A stretch of 64,000 bases of DNA from Odobenus rosmarus divergens (lineage: Eukaryota; Chordata; Mammalia; Carnivora; Odobenidae). The notes beneath the pieces are model-generated. The model ran no database searches and had not been told where the DNA came from. It saw only the letters and a list, made by a program, of their open reading frames with translations. The stretch covers positions 62,001 to 126,000 of the forward strand of contig NW_004451890.1 in NCBI RefSeq assembly GCF_000321225.1, given 5' to 3'. This document shows positions 35,240-45,870 of this stretch, one piece after another (within the stretch, counting starts at the first letter, position 1; every line of letters begins with the position of its first letter). Both the position numbers and the translations under genes were made by a program.

Positions 35240-35855
35240 ACTGTTCCAGAGCTTTCTGCAACAATCAGTTGCATGAATTGCAAGCTTTGACCAGCTTCAT
35301 GCAGAGGCAATCAGACAGCACTGTTATCTCTGGCCCCCACCACTTAATTCTCATTTTCCACTGTGGGACATTGCAATGTGGGACAACACAAGTAAAAATG
35401 GGTTCTGCATTCATACATGCCCAACCTGAAATTGTAGGGGAGTGGATGTCCATGGGGCCACCCTTGACTAGTGAGGAATGGGAATCAAGGGATAAATGCT
35501 CCCCTACATTCCCAGTGTATTTAGTAACAGTTCCAGAATATGTAGTCAACTTTCTGAGAAGGTCCAGGGGAATTAGGCAACAGTTGCCCATAGGGACGGC
35601 TGACTCAAAAGCACATGTAATGACTTTTGTTCCTGCCAGGTCTCAGTCAGTCCCTGTTAAGAATTGTTGTTTCATGGGATCACATTTCTAAGTACATACA
35701 GCTTTTGTCTCAGGTTCTGCATTCAGGGAACTGGAGCTAAAACAGAAATATACAATAAAATGTTAGCTAATATCTTTTATTGCTAATTAGTAAGAGAAAG
35801 GACAGAATCATTGGCAAGTGGTATTTAAATATCAGCAGACCATTTTGGAAAAAAA
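35240..35855. other. Unique sequence with a 173-codon chance-type frame
   Basis: A plus-strand frame runs 35170-35691 and begins inside the MITE. The inferred peptide has no signal peptide, membrane segment or recognisable domain. No splice-site or promoter support is visible. Confidence 0.45.
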
Positions 35856-36214
35856 AAAAGATAAATTTACAGCAACACATATAAATTCTATGTGGATTAA
35901 AAATTTAAATGCAAAACACCCCACCAAAATTATAAAGTAATAGAAGAAACTACCAGAATGCTTTTCATAATCTTGGCCTATGGAAAGCCCTCTAAACAGA
36001 GATTTCCAATAAATAAGAAAAAATATAGAGAGGAGTAGGTCAATTAAATTTTTATAGTTTGTATAGGGGAAAAGATACTATAAACAAAAGAAAAGCAAAA
36101 ACCTAAGAAAAGAATTTAAGTATATTATAAACAACTGAATAATGTTCCCAATATAAAGATGCCTTCCAAAAATTTATAAACCAATAAGAAAACAAACAAA
36201 CAAACACAGAAAGA

Positions 36215-36270
36215 ACCCAGCACTCTGTCACGTTATGTGTGTTCTATAAATATTTGTTCATTGAATATAT
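36215..36270 (+). mobile_element. L2/MIR 3'-tail scrap inside the L1ME
   Basis: 'cccagcactctgtcacgtta' followed by 'ttctataaatatttgttcat' and 'tgaatata' reads like the terminal 'cactgggcacatagtagg ... aataaatatttgttgaatga' of L2. About 55 bp. Confidence 0.6.
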
Positions 36271-36802
36271 AACTCCATGGAATAATGGACAAAGTATAAA
36301 AAAAATTCACCTGAATAAAAAATCAAATGGATTATAAACATACCATGTTCAGTTTCACTAATGATCAGAGAGTTACCTATTAAACAAGACGAATTTTCTT
36401 CTTATTCATCAGATTGGCAGAAATATAAAGGATTGATGATATCTGGTGTTAATCAAGGTTTGAGGGGCAAGGACACTGCCATATACTTTTGGTGGGTGTA
36501 AAATTGATATAATCTTATGCAAGAACAATTTTACAATGTCCATCAAAATTTAATATGTACATATCCTTTGACCCAGAGATTTTACTTCTAGAAACCCATC
36601 CTAAAAAAAAATTACAAAAGTAAGTGTGCAAGAATATGTGGCCTCTAAGTATTTTTATTAAGTACTGTTTGTTATGTCAGAAAATTGAAGATGACCTTAT
36701 ATCCATCATTTGGGGCATGGTAAATTATAGCACAAAAAAGCTCTGGGATACCAGGTAGCCACTGAGAAAATGAAGTAGATCCAGATGTATGCCCATTGTT
36801 CT

Positions 36803-37233
36803 GTGTTGAATTGTGTTCTCCCCAAAAGATATGTTAAAATCCTAACCCCCAGGAGTTCCCTTATTTGGAAAGAATCTTTATGGAGACAATCAAGTTAAAA
36901 AGAGGTCATTAAGTGCTCGCCTCATCCGGTAGGGCCCCATCCGGTAGGGCCCCATCCAGTAGAATGCACTTAGATGCAGAGAGAGGCATAGAGGGAAGGT
37001 AATGTAACAACGTGCAGGGAGAAGACCGCCATTTAACTGGAATAATATGTGCCTACAGGCCAAGGAATGTCAAGGATTGTTGGCAGACAGCAGAAACCAA
37101 AAGGGGCATCAGAGAGAACCTGGCCCTGCTAACACCTTGATTTTGGACTCCTATAGAACCATAAGAGAATACATTTCAGTTGTTTAAGCTTCTCAGTTGT
37201 TGGTTATTTTGTTATAGCAGCCCTAGGAAACTA
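36803..37233 (+). mobile_element. MLT1 (ERVL-MaLR) solo LTR nested in L1ME
   Basis: Near-complete LTR: 'tgttgaattgtgttctcccc', 'gttaaaatcctaacccccag', 'atcaagttaaaaagaggtca', 'aggccaaggaatgtcaagga', 'gagagaacctggccctgcta' and the end 'ttttgttatagcagccctag'. An internal 15-bp tandem duplication lies at 36923-36952. L1ME sequence continues on both sides. Confidence 0.9.
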
Positions 37234-37445
37234 TGATCTATCATGAAGCAACATATCAAGTTGCAGACCAATAAATGTTATGTGAATTTGTTTTTTAAAT
37301 AATGCTGTATTTCTTTTTATATGCTTATGTGTACATAGAAAAGTTTCTGGAAAGACATCCGCAGGCTGTTTAACAAGATCACCCCTGTGGAGGGGACTTG
37401 TTGGGTGAAGCCATTATGGGAATGACATCCTTTTTGCTTCACAAA

Positions 37446-37646
37446 TTTTTTTTTTCTTAAGATTTTATTTATTTATTTGGGGGTGGGGGAGAGAGCACGA
37501 GTGGCAGGGGGAGGGGCAGAGGGGGAGAGGGAGAAGCAGACTCCCCCCTGAGCGGGAAGCCCAATGTGGGGCTAGATCTCAGGACCCCGGGATCATGATC
37601 TGAGCCAAAGGCAGACGCTTAACTGACTGAGCCACCCAGGCGCCCC
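37446..37646 (-). mobile_element. CanSINE, antisense, 12-bp target-site duplication
   Basis: 'cttaagattttatttattta' tail, GA/GGGA-rich tract, 'gctagatctcaggaccccgg' and the head 'gactgagccacccaggcgcc'. Flanks 'ttgcttcacaaa' (37434-37445) and 'ttgcttcacgaa' (37647-37658) differ by one base. Confidence 0.96.
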
Positions 37647-37714
37647 TTGCTTCACGAATTCTTGTTTCATTTTTTCCCCCCGCAAGGAACATGTATTACT
37701 TTTGTAATACTCTG

Positions 37715-38690
37715 CCCCTGTAAAGCTTCAAGTCCCTCGCACCACCAAGGGCTTTCTCTGCAGGTGAAGAAAAGAGACCAGAACTGGAAGAAGAGGGGAG
37801 GAATCTGACACAGGGGGTGAAATATGGGGCTCCATGGCTGGCTGCCTGGGTCTCTGAAAGTTTCCAGAGAAAGCACTAGTTCCTAGTCAATAAAATGGGC
37901 CATTGACAGAATCCTTAATACCTCAGAGCTACAAAGAAGAAGAAATCAAATCTTGGCATGAGGGGAGGAGACAGCTTCTTCTTTCCCCTGGAGGTGGGAG
38001 CCCCCTCCCTTAGAAGTTTCTGGCCGGCAATTTCCACCTTCCCAGGGACTCTGCACTGAGCACAGCTGTGAGAATGCAGCTCAAGTGTCAGTCTGAGCAC
38101 TATTTTAAAGTGTGTTCCCAGGCTTATTTCTGAGTATCTAGTGATCACCAGCAGGGCTTGGTGCTATGGGCGGTGACATGAAGTCACATGAAACCCCATC
38201 TAATCCCTCCAGCTTCTTTTCCTCAGCTCTGAGGGGGCTCTGGCCGGGGCGGGGGGGGGGGGGACCAGGCAGGGGGGAGCTGGCAGAGTGCAAGGAGGGT
38301 AAGGCAGGAAGAGATATGGGAGTTTCTGGTGACAGATGGAGGGGGAGCACAATCGGTGGGACCAGAAAAGCAGATCTGTGAAGTCAACCAAAATTCTCAG
38401 GTGTCAAGGCGACTCTCTTTCAGCCCCTGCTCCACTTCTTGCCCAGTCTCCTCGCTCCTTGCTTCACAGCGCTTGCTAACTTCCTGTTTTCTTCCTCTTC
38501 CTTTCAAACCAAGACAAGGTTTGATTACACCAAATGAGTGAGGTAAGTAACTTTCCCTTCTGCAGCAGCAAAGACTGGAATTCAACTTTAGATATTGAAG
38601 GAATAAATCTCTTAGGGGTTGAAGGAGGATTTAAAAAGGTCTCTCCAGCAGTCTCTAACACAATATACCTAGCCCACACCTGGTGATGAT
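37715..38690. other. GC-richer unique sequence with G-run and candidate 5' exon
   Basis: No repeat consensus. It includes a 14-G run within four G-tracts (38232-38279), a pyrimidine-rich block with three TTCC cores (38481-38502) and an ATG leading into a consensus splice donor (38534-38548). CpG density is too low for a CpG island. Frames of 60-77 codons overlap on both strands and are not convincing. Confidence 0.45.
38534..38548 (+). promoter_or_regulatory. Candidate start codon followed by a consensus splice donor
   Basis: 'atgagtgag|gtaagt': an ATG, two codons and then AG|GTAAGT, the ideal mammalian 5' splice site. Upstream lies a pyrimidine-rich block with ETS-like TTCC cores. This would make a minimal first coding exon (Met-Ser-Glu). 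There is no independent evidence of transcription, and such combinations arise by chance. Confidence 0.15.
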
Positions 38691-38709
38691 GAAGAAGAAG
38701 ATCCAGGTG

Positions 38710-38714
<5 letters not shown>

Positions 38715-38745
<31 letters not shown>
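38715..38745 (+). repeat. (AC)n dinucleotide microsatellite
   Basis: About 31 bp of uninterrupted CA repeat, immediately before a MIR fragment. Probably polymorphic. Confidence 0.96.
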
Positions 38746-38746
<1 letters not shown>

Positions 38747-38749
38747 CAG

Positions 38750-38910
38750 TCCTTCCACAACTTGCTGAGGTAAATTATATTTGCTTCCCCATTTTACACA
38801 TGGGGACACTGAGTCAAAAAATTAAGTATCTTGTCAAGGTGTGACAGAATTGGGGTTTGAGCCCAGATGGTTTGGCTGTGGGTCTCAGTACTTAGCAGCA
38901 TCTTATACTG
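38750..38910 (-). mobile_element. MIR SINE, antisense
   Basis: 'ccccattttacacatgggga', 'cactgagtcaaaaaattaag', 'gacagaattggggtttgagc' and 'ccagatggtttggct' follow the reversed MIR core. Confidence 0.82.
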
Positions 38911-38914
38911 CTTC

Positions 38915-40360
38915 TCAGTGCTGTGATCCTGTGTGTCTGGAGCACCGACCTCCTGAAATCACTAGTGAACCTCGCTGGTGGGTTTGCAGAGCCAAGTTAT
39001 GGGATGTGAATCAGAGAGACATTTGAAATAGAATCAAGCGATTCCCTAACCAGCTGGCAGAAGAATCCATGGCAAAGGGCTCATTAGACTGTTGAATATG
39101 CCTTTGTAATATGGTAGAGACACTACTTGCTGGAAGGTAAGTGGAATCTCAACAGCAGGTGGGATTGGATTAGGTTTCTGGGGACTAGGAGAACCCTCTC
39201 CCTCCTTCGGCCCAGGGCCATGCTGAATGTGACATCCAGGAAGCCTCTACTTTGCTTTATAGAGAATTCGCACACCCACACACCCCACCCCACCCCTCTC
39301 ATTCTCAAATTTGCACTTCATAGGCTGGACAGGACAAAGCCTGTGACCTTCATTCCTGTTTCCAGGACCTATTGCCCTTGATGATTTCAGCCCATGGTCT
39401 CCGGTTATCATAGAGTTCTAATGCATTTAATGCCTCCTAAAAGCTGGTGGAGGGAAAACCATATCCACCATGCTGTTTTGCAAGTTAAATATTTTTACAA
39501 TTTGCAACCCAATGGCAAGGAGATCAAACTGTGCAAGTTGCAAAGGAAAGCTGAACAAGGCGATTTGACTCCCCAAGTTGTTTGCCTGAATTAAAATATT
39601 CCATTGTCCTCTGTCTTCCCACCTTGCTCTCTTCTTGAATAAGAAACTTTGGCTCTCCAGGCAGCCTGAATGAGGTTTATGGATGAGATTGATATTTAAG
39701 TCTCTGGCAAAGCCTGACCTTCGGCTCCTCAATAAGCAGCAAGGACAAACTGCAGTGCTCAGGACCCGAGATTTAATTCCCACCATTGTTTCTCTTTAGT
39801 CCATTATGCATGAGAAATGCAACTGGCTCAGCCCTGGTACCCCAGGGGTGCCTCAGAATCACAGACCCAGAGGATGTGGGAGCAGGAGAGGACCTGGGCA
39901 ATCACCTGGTGGGTCCGATCTCCTCATTTCACAGATGAGGAAGCTTTCTTCAGGGGTGCGTACCTTGCAGGCTCGGCTGCTCTGCGCTTGCTCATGCTCT
40001 CCAGGTCGGCAGAGAGCGGCAGGATGATGGGGTACTCATGCCAGCTAATTTCGCTAATTTGTGGGCAATATGGAAGTAGGAGGGTGTCAGTAGGCAAGGG
40101 CAGAAATTGCAGACCTGGATGTCCGTGATGTGGAATGTGGACAGAATGCTTGCCACCGTGTGAGTGAAGGGGAGAATGCTGCCTGGGAGCCATGTCCATG
40201 AGAAGGTTCTCTGTGAAGGCAGGAAAGGAAACTCGTCTGTCCAGCTCACCTCATTCTTATTTGGCAGAGGAACCTGAAGTTCTCCCCATTCTTCCCAACC
40301 CAACGAAGGGGTTCCTGTCTGTCCAGTGCTCTGACTTCCTGCAACTAGCTGGGACCATGA
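38915..40360. other. Mostly unique; MIR-related scrap at 39875-39955
   Basis: At 39880-39950 'gaggacctgggcaatcacct' and 'ctcatttcacagatgaggaa' resemble the core of the MIR3-like families. A C-rich 'acccacacaccccacccca' run lies near 39275. Frames up to 119 codons (39427-39786 minus) have no recognisable domain. Confidence 0.45.
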
Positions 40361-40365
40361 TTTGG

Positions 40366-40555
40366 ACAGCTAATAGTAATTGAGCACTCACCACGTGCAG
40401 GGCACCATCCTAAGGGCTTGGTGGGTATTCGTTTATTGAATGCTCACCAAGCTCCCATGAGGTAGGTGTGAATATCAACCCCACTTTATAGATAAGGAGA
40501 CTGAAACAAGGAGAGATTAAATAACTTATCCTAGTTCACACGATGAGGGTGTCAC
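40366..40555 (-). mobile_element. MIR SINE, antisense
   Basis: 'gctaatagtaattgagcact', 'caccacgtgcagggcaccat', 'catgaggtaggtgtgaatat', 'ccactttatagataaggaga' and 'aataacttatcctagttcac'. Nearly full length, with a short extra segment in the middle ('tttattgaatgctcacc'). Confidence 0.88.
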
Positions 40556-40727
40556 TAAAGTCTTGAGGAGGGAGAAATACTCGAGCAAGAAGAGCATCTG
40601 AGTGAGGGCTAAATGTCTCTAGGGAGTGTGTGCTGGTGACGAGGGGAGGTAAGTTTGACTGGGGGTCCCCCTGAAGCAGAATACTCCCGTCATATACACG
40701 CATACTCCAGCTGAGAGACTTGCATTC

Positions 40728-40935
40728 TAGAAGCAATGTGGACTTCCGAGTCAGAGGTAGGTTGCTGGAGATTCTCATTCTTGCTAGCTATATGGCTTTG
40801 GGCAAGAAACTTACTGCTTCGGAGCTTCCATGTTCACACCTGTGACACAGACATAACAATGGTGGTGATGACAAGGAGGGTGACAAAGCATGCACCTGGT
40901 GGAGCTGTCATTCAGGTAGAAGTTATCATGTAGGG
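40728..40935 (+). mobile_element. MIR SINE
   Basis: 'gtggacttccgagtcagagg', 'cttgctagctatatggcttt', 'gggcaagaaacttactgctt', 'cttccatgttcacacctgtg' and 'cacctggtggagctgtcatt' follow the MIR order, with strong drift at the 3' end. Confidence 0.7.
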
Positions 40936-41054
40936 TCAGGTGCTAGTGGGTATTTCATCAACGGTAAGCCTGGCTAGGACGCCACCTCGTTTCCTGGTGC
41001 CTCTTGTTTCCAGGTAGATGTAGTTCCGTTGGTGTAATCCTCCCGGCTTTTCTC

Positions 41055-41190
41055 TTCCTCACTCACTGAGTAACTGAAGCACAAGTAAAGTTAAGTAACT
41101 CGCCCAATGTCACCAAGCCAGTAAGTGGGGAGCTAAAAAAACTCAGACAGTCTGGCTTTGGAGGCCACACGCTTTGATGGTTCACCATGC
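41055..41190 (-). mobile_element. MIR SINE fragment, antisense
   Basis: 'gagtaactgaagcacaagta', 'aagttaagtaactcgcccaa', 'tgtcaccaagccagtaagtg' and 'actcagacagtctggctttg'. This is the third MIR within 850 bp, alternating in orientation. Confidence 0.85.
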
Positions 41191-41199
41191 TAATTCCTC

Positions 41200-43125
41200 A
41201 GAAGATGAAGTACACATGATATTAACTGTGTTTTCTCCCCTTGGCCGCAAGAAGGCTGAAACCAGCAACTCTTTGGAAAAGGCAGCATGGAGAATTGGAC
41301 TCAGAGCTAATGACTCAAACCACTCTTTCTTTGATCTTGTTTCTTATTCTTATTTCTTGTTAACTCTAGAAGCGGGAGGCATGGGAGACAGTGTCCACTC
41401 ACCCCTCGTTTGCCCTGGAATCTTCTTTTACACTCATTTCCTTGTGTGCCTTGCTTTCCCTCTCAAAAGTGCCTTCATTTGGAGCTATATTATATGGTTG
41501 TTGCATGTGGAAAGCATGGGGAATGGTTAGGCAAGAGAGAGGCACAGGTCGTAGGCAAGTTCATTGTCGCGTTCTTTCAGGCAGAGAAAAAATGTTTGGC
41601 CACATTCTTTTTTTGAGGGCTGAGTTAGTTGGCACCACAAGAAACTAAGACCACATGACTTCTTGGAATGTAGGCTTCCTGAATTTTGCCTTGGCTGTAC
41701 TATTTTTGTTCTGGCTCTGGAATGAGTCTCACTAATGCATTCTGGGGGCCATCAGAGCCCTAAATGACAGCTTAGCAGCAGACAATCCCACCATGCCTCC
41801 TTCAACATAGTCGGGAGCAGCCCCCAGGCAACCTGTTGCAGGTGACAGGGACAGGAAACCTGAGGCCAGCGATGACCTATACTGTCTGGGTCCTGGAGTT
41901 AAATTTACTGGCATAATTGCCAGATGTAATTTCCTTGCACCTCTTTCTGCTAAGTGCTCTTTAAGAGCAAAGCACTTAGTAAATTATAAGGAGGTACCAG
42001 CACAAAAGTGCTTACAAATAAGAATTATGGAAAATCAGAAGCCAAACGCTCACAACAGCAATTTTTTTTTCTTTAATCAGAAACAGAGTCAGAACCATAC
42101 AGGAAGGGGGAAGTTTCCCAGGCAAGTGATAACATAAGCTGCTCATGTATTTTAAGATCTAATCTATCATTTTAAAAATTATTTTATTACAGGGCAGTTT
42201 CATAAAAAAAAAAAAATAGAGTCTGTGTTACAGTATTCCACTGGCTGTACCCAAAGAAGCCAGATAAAGACTAGTGACAGAACTAATAGGAATTAAGTTT
42301 ATGGTATTAACCCACCAGACGGAGAGAGCAAGAGGCCCAAATGGGTAGATAGGGGAATTCAGCTACCAATTGGCTCATGAAAACAGTGTTTGGTAGCTGT
42401 CTCTACTGGTTTTCATTTCAGGAAAGGGAGTTAGTCACACAGTAGATGGCATCTGACCTCAGCCACAGTGATGGCAGAAAGAAACAAAGCCCAGGCTTTC
42501 CGGAATCTTGGGCAATCCCACAGGAAGACTTGGAGTTTCTTAGAAACAGAGCCTCAAGGAACCAGTCATCTATCAAAGTGATTGGGCTTTTGCCGGCTCC
42601 ACATCAGTCACCTCCTAGGGGGAAGATCATCAAACACAATTGGGCACACATTTTTTTCATGTCTCACCACCACAGTTGGAATTTTGTAGCATTGGGTTCA
42701 TGAAAGGCTATGTTTTTGGGAAAATAGCAGATCAGGCATCTTTGAAAACCACAGACTACACATATAAACATGCCTTGTACAGTGTGCAGAATACAATGGG
42801 TACAAAAAATGTCAGCCCCCATTTTTTCTTTCCCACTGTGTCTCTAGAATAGCAAGACAATGGAACGTGTCTAGAGACAAGACTTTGTTGGTTCCCCAGA
42901 ACTCAAACCACCTCTGGCTCCATGCAAGTTTACAGTTAACTCACAGCTTAGGAAGCTTACCTCATCTTAGAATGAAATTTCTTCAAACTCATTTCTTTCT
43001 AGCATCATGCACATGTGGGTCTCTTGTTCCTGCTACTAAGGCCATGGCCATCAGCAAGCTGTGAGCTGATTTCAAATGGAACTGACCTGAGAGCTATTTG
43101 GCTCTTAGATGACAAGAGCTCCCTT
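41200..43125. other. Unique sequence, nothing recognised
   Basis: Frames of up to 118 codons (41174-41530 plus) overlap others and have no recognisable domain. A small imperfect hairpin lies at 41950-41979. Two A-rich runs occur at 42062-42073 and about 42203-42219. No repeat consensus seen. Confidence 0.45.
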
Positions 43126-43127
43126 CC

Positions 43128-43128
<1 letters not shown>

Positions 43129-43156
<28 letters not shown>
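43129..43156 (+). repeat. Pure poly(A) run of 28
   Basis: An uninterrupted A28 tract after 'cttcct'. No AATAAA signal lies just upstream, no recognised element precedes it and no flanking direct repeat is obvious. It may be the orphan tail of a retroposed sequence that I cannot identify. Confidence 0.97.
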
Positions 43157-43158
<2 letters not shown>

Positions 43159-43159
43159 A

Positions 43160-45480
43160 CTTTCTGCCCTGGATATCTCTTTTGCTGGTAAATCCAACAG
43201 GCAACCCCAAGGAAGGAAAGAGAGGTATGATCTCAATACCTACCAGGATTTCCTCCTTGCAAACAGGAGGTCCCAAAAGGCAAGACTTGAAAGCCAAGAA
43301 ATGTCTTTTTCTTTCCAGGTAGAGATTCCTCTCCCCCATTCATTCTCAAAGTCTCAGTGGCACTACGTGTTTGCAGCAGCCTAAGTCACAAGAAGACTCT
43401 CACGTGCACGTCTGTAGGCTGTGCAGGTGTAGAACGTGCACCTGATATACCAGCGACAGCAGGACCACTATTTCTACAGGGAAATGTGCTGCTGACCCCA
43501 ACTACCAATGAGCTGTCCCTTTCCACTTCTCCATCCACTGAGAGAAATGCATGAAAAAGCCAATGCCACAGAGTCCATTATGAAGAGAATGTTATTTGCC
43601 TACCATCCCTTTCTCCTACATCATCAAAATTGGTCAGTTTAATAATGCTTTATATCCTTTACACATTGTCAGGTAAGATACATTGCAAATGTATATGGCT
43701 TAACAAATATATGGTAAATAAGCATTTTTCCTGTCCTTTCTATTGATAAAAGATTCTGCAGAAAGTTGAAGGAGGAAAGAAAGCCACTTTGTAAAAATGA
43801 TAGATACGGTATAAAACTCCATCGTTTAAACATCTAACTTGCTGAGTTTTAATGGGGTTGTCATCACTGTTAGCTTAACTTATGAAAATCAAGAAAATGC
43901 CTTTTTGTTGCTTCATAAATCCTGATGAACAATAGTCCCACAACAGAAAACAAGCTCTGATTTTGGAATGATCGCTCTCTGTGTATCGCCAGTAATGAAG
44001 TATGAAGGAGATCGAAGACTTATTGCTTACAGATATTAGCACAGACCCAGATGGCTCAATTTTTTTTACCATAATAGATAATTCTTGAATTATGTGCCTA
44101 ACAAAGACAAATTCTAGAACTAACGGAAGGCATTTATTATATTAACAAGTGTGTTTTCGATTCCTTCAAAACAGAATGTAATTTAATCTCGGCTTCAGAT
44201 ACAGATTGGAAATGTTAAATGTCTGTTTTTCAGAAGTGATTTCTGTAGGGAGAAAAGTATTCACCATCAGCTTGAGCTGTATAACTGAGGGAAAGGATGT
44301 TTATCTTAACTGCGCAGAAAGGGAGAAGTTGTGGAATTTTTTTCCCCCATTTTCTTTTTCATTTTTAAATATAGAGCAGATTGTATATATCTCAGTCCTT
44401 CCCCAGGGCAACTTCTGCCTTGCTGAACATAACATATTCCACTGTGAGAAAGAATAATTATCTGATAGTGATGGGGACCCTTCTTAGTGTTTTGTGCATG
44501 TAAATGAAAACCTGAGACCTTCCTGGTGGGGTTCACAGTCCTATTTGTTTCTCTGGGGGTACAGGTGGATGTGGCTGGAATCAGGACTGGAGGTTTGTGA
44601 TTGGGGGGAAGATCCCAATTAATAATCATCCTGTGAAGGATGGTCAAAGCTGTGGAAGGCTTGGAAACCATGCCATGTGAGAAATAACAGCAGGACCTGA
44701 AGAAGAGACAATCTCAGGTGGAGGAGGGTAGAGGGAAGAAGGTGATTGAAGGGGTTAGGGTTAGGGTTTTAGGGTTACATGGAGGGGGCATGTGGCCCCA
44801 GAAGGCACATCTGGACCAGTGTCTACTTTTCACAAGAGAAAATACTGTCACTCCATCTAAGTAATGTCCCAAATCACCTTCCAGAGAAGAGAGTGTCTAG
44901 GGTGCTGCATTCCATTAGAGGTTCAGGGACTCGTGTCTGAGTATGGAATGGGGAGGGTGGGGTCAAAGGAGGTGTGAAAGATGGTGCCGAGGGGGTGAAC
45001 CTTGAAGTAAAAGTCAGAGAATCCTAAGGAAGCCTCCATCTGTGAAGGACTGGACAAAAAGATGGAAATCTGACACGAGGCAGTGGGATGGAAACAGGAG
45101 GCCACAGGACGAAGCAAATGACTTCCAAAAAGAATCAAAAGATGCCAAGTGGGACGAATCCCGCGAGGGCTGGAACAACTGCAAGGCTCATTAGGCCCAT
45201 CTCTAACCTCACCTGCAGCAGGAAGGGAGCCGTTAGTGTGTGGAGCCAGTTTGGATGAGAAAGAACGTGCTAATATTTAGAATTGCCAAGGGAGAGAGTG
45301 AATGGTCTTGTAAGAATGTGATTTCTCCCTATCTGCTCCTGTTCGTGTGGAAGCCACTTGCTTCTCTCTTTTCCAGGGATAATGCACAGGGTTGCCAGGC
45401 TTGGGTGGGGACACAGTCTGGATGACCTCTGAGATCCTGCCAAGCCCAAGTTGGCACAAACTATCTTTCTTGCCACCATC
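43160..45480. other. Unique sequence; telomere-like repeat at 44753-44778
   Basis: About 2.3 kb without a recognised transposon, one of the longest repeat-poor stretches here. The section near 44090-44330 is AT-rich with few CpGs. Frames up to 121 codons (44306-44671 minus) have no recognisable product. Confidence 0.45.
44753..44778 (+). repeat. Short interstitial telomere-like repeat
   Basis: Two perfect TTAGGG units, a unit with two extra T, and a final partial unit: 'gggttagggttagggtttta' followed by 'gggtta'. The vertebrate telomere repeat is (TTAGGG)n. Confidence 0.85.
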
Positions 45481-45484
45481 ATTT

Positions 45485-45870
45485 ATACAGTCAGCCTTTC
45501 TTTAGTAAGTGCTTACTATGTGCTGGTCCAAGTGCTAGGCTTCGGGGACAGGGAGGTTGACACCCAAGCATAGACCCCCACTGCCATGGATCTTCCTGCT
45601 TGGTGGGGCAGACAGAGAGTGAACCGCAGGTATGGGTATGCTGGTTGTTGTGAAGAAGTGCAGGTGCCGTAGAACACGTCGTAGATATGTCACCTGACAG
45701 GGTGAGAGCAGGCTGCCTAGAGGAGGTGATTTTTTAAGATCAACCTAAAATGTGAACAGGAGTTGGTTAGGGATAGGCAGTAGGAGAGGTTGGCGGAGGA
45801 GAAGGAAAGAGAGAGAAATACCCCGTGCACAGAGAAGAGTGTGTCTGAAACGCTGAGAAAGAAAGAGAAG
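45485..45870 (-). mobile_element. L2 LINE 3' end, antisense
   Basis: 'taagtgcttactatgtgctg', 'gtccaagtgctaggcttcgg', 'cccccactgccatggatctt', 'gtggggcagacagagagtga', 'ggctgcctagaggaggtgat' and 'taggagaggttggcggagga'. A long and fairly intact antisense L2 3' end. Confidence 0.82.

Larger units (their letters stand above)
35860..37710 (+). mobile_element. L1ME-type LINE 3' region broken by three insertions
   Basis: Collinear pieces of one old L1 lie at 35860-36215, 36270-36802, about 37234-37433 and 37647-37710. Diagnostic words are 'gattggcagaaatataaagg', 'tatcctttgacccagagatt', 'ttacttctagaaacccatcc', 'gaccaataaatgttatgtg' and, at the very end, 'gaacatgtattacttttgta'. The gaps are an L2 scrap, an MLT1 LTR and a CanSINE. 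Confidence 0.8.

Noticed and set aside
35170..35691. 173-codon plus-strand frame
   Set aside because: Its start lies within an old hAT-like MITE and the translated sequence has no recognisable features.
38240..38270. GC-rich G-run as a CpG island
   Set aside because: It is rich in G but has very few CpG dinucleotides and the GC-rich stretch is short.
43129..43156. Processed pseudogene ending in the A28 run
   Set aside because: No AATAAA, no flanking direct repeat and no recognisable coding sequence upstream. Kept only as an observation.
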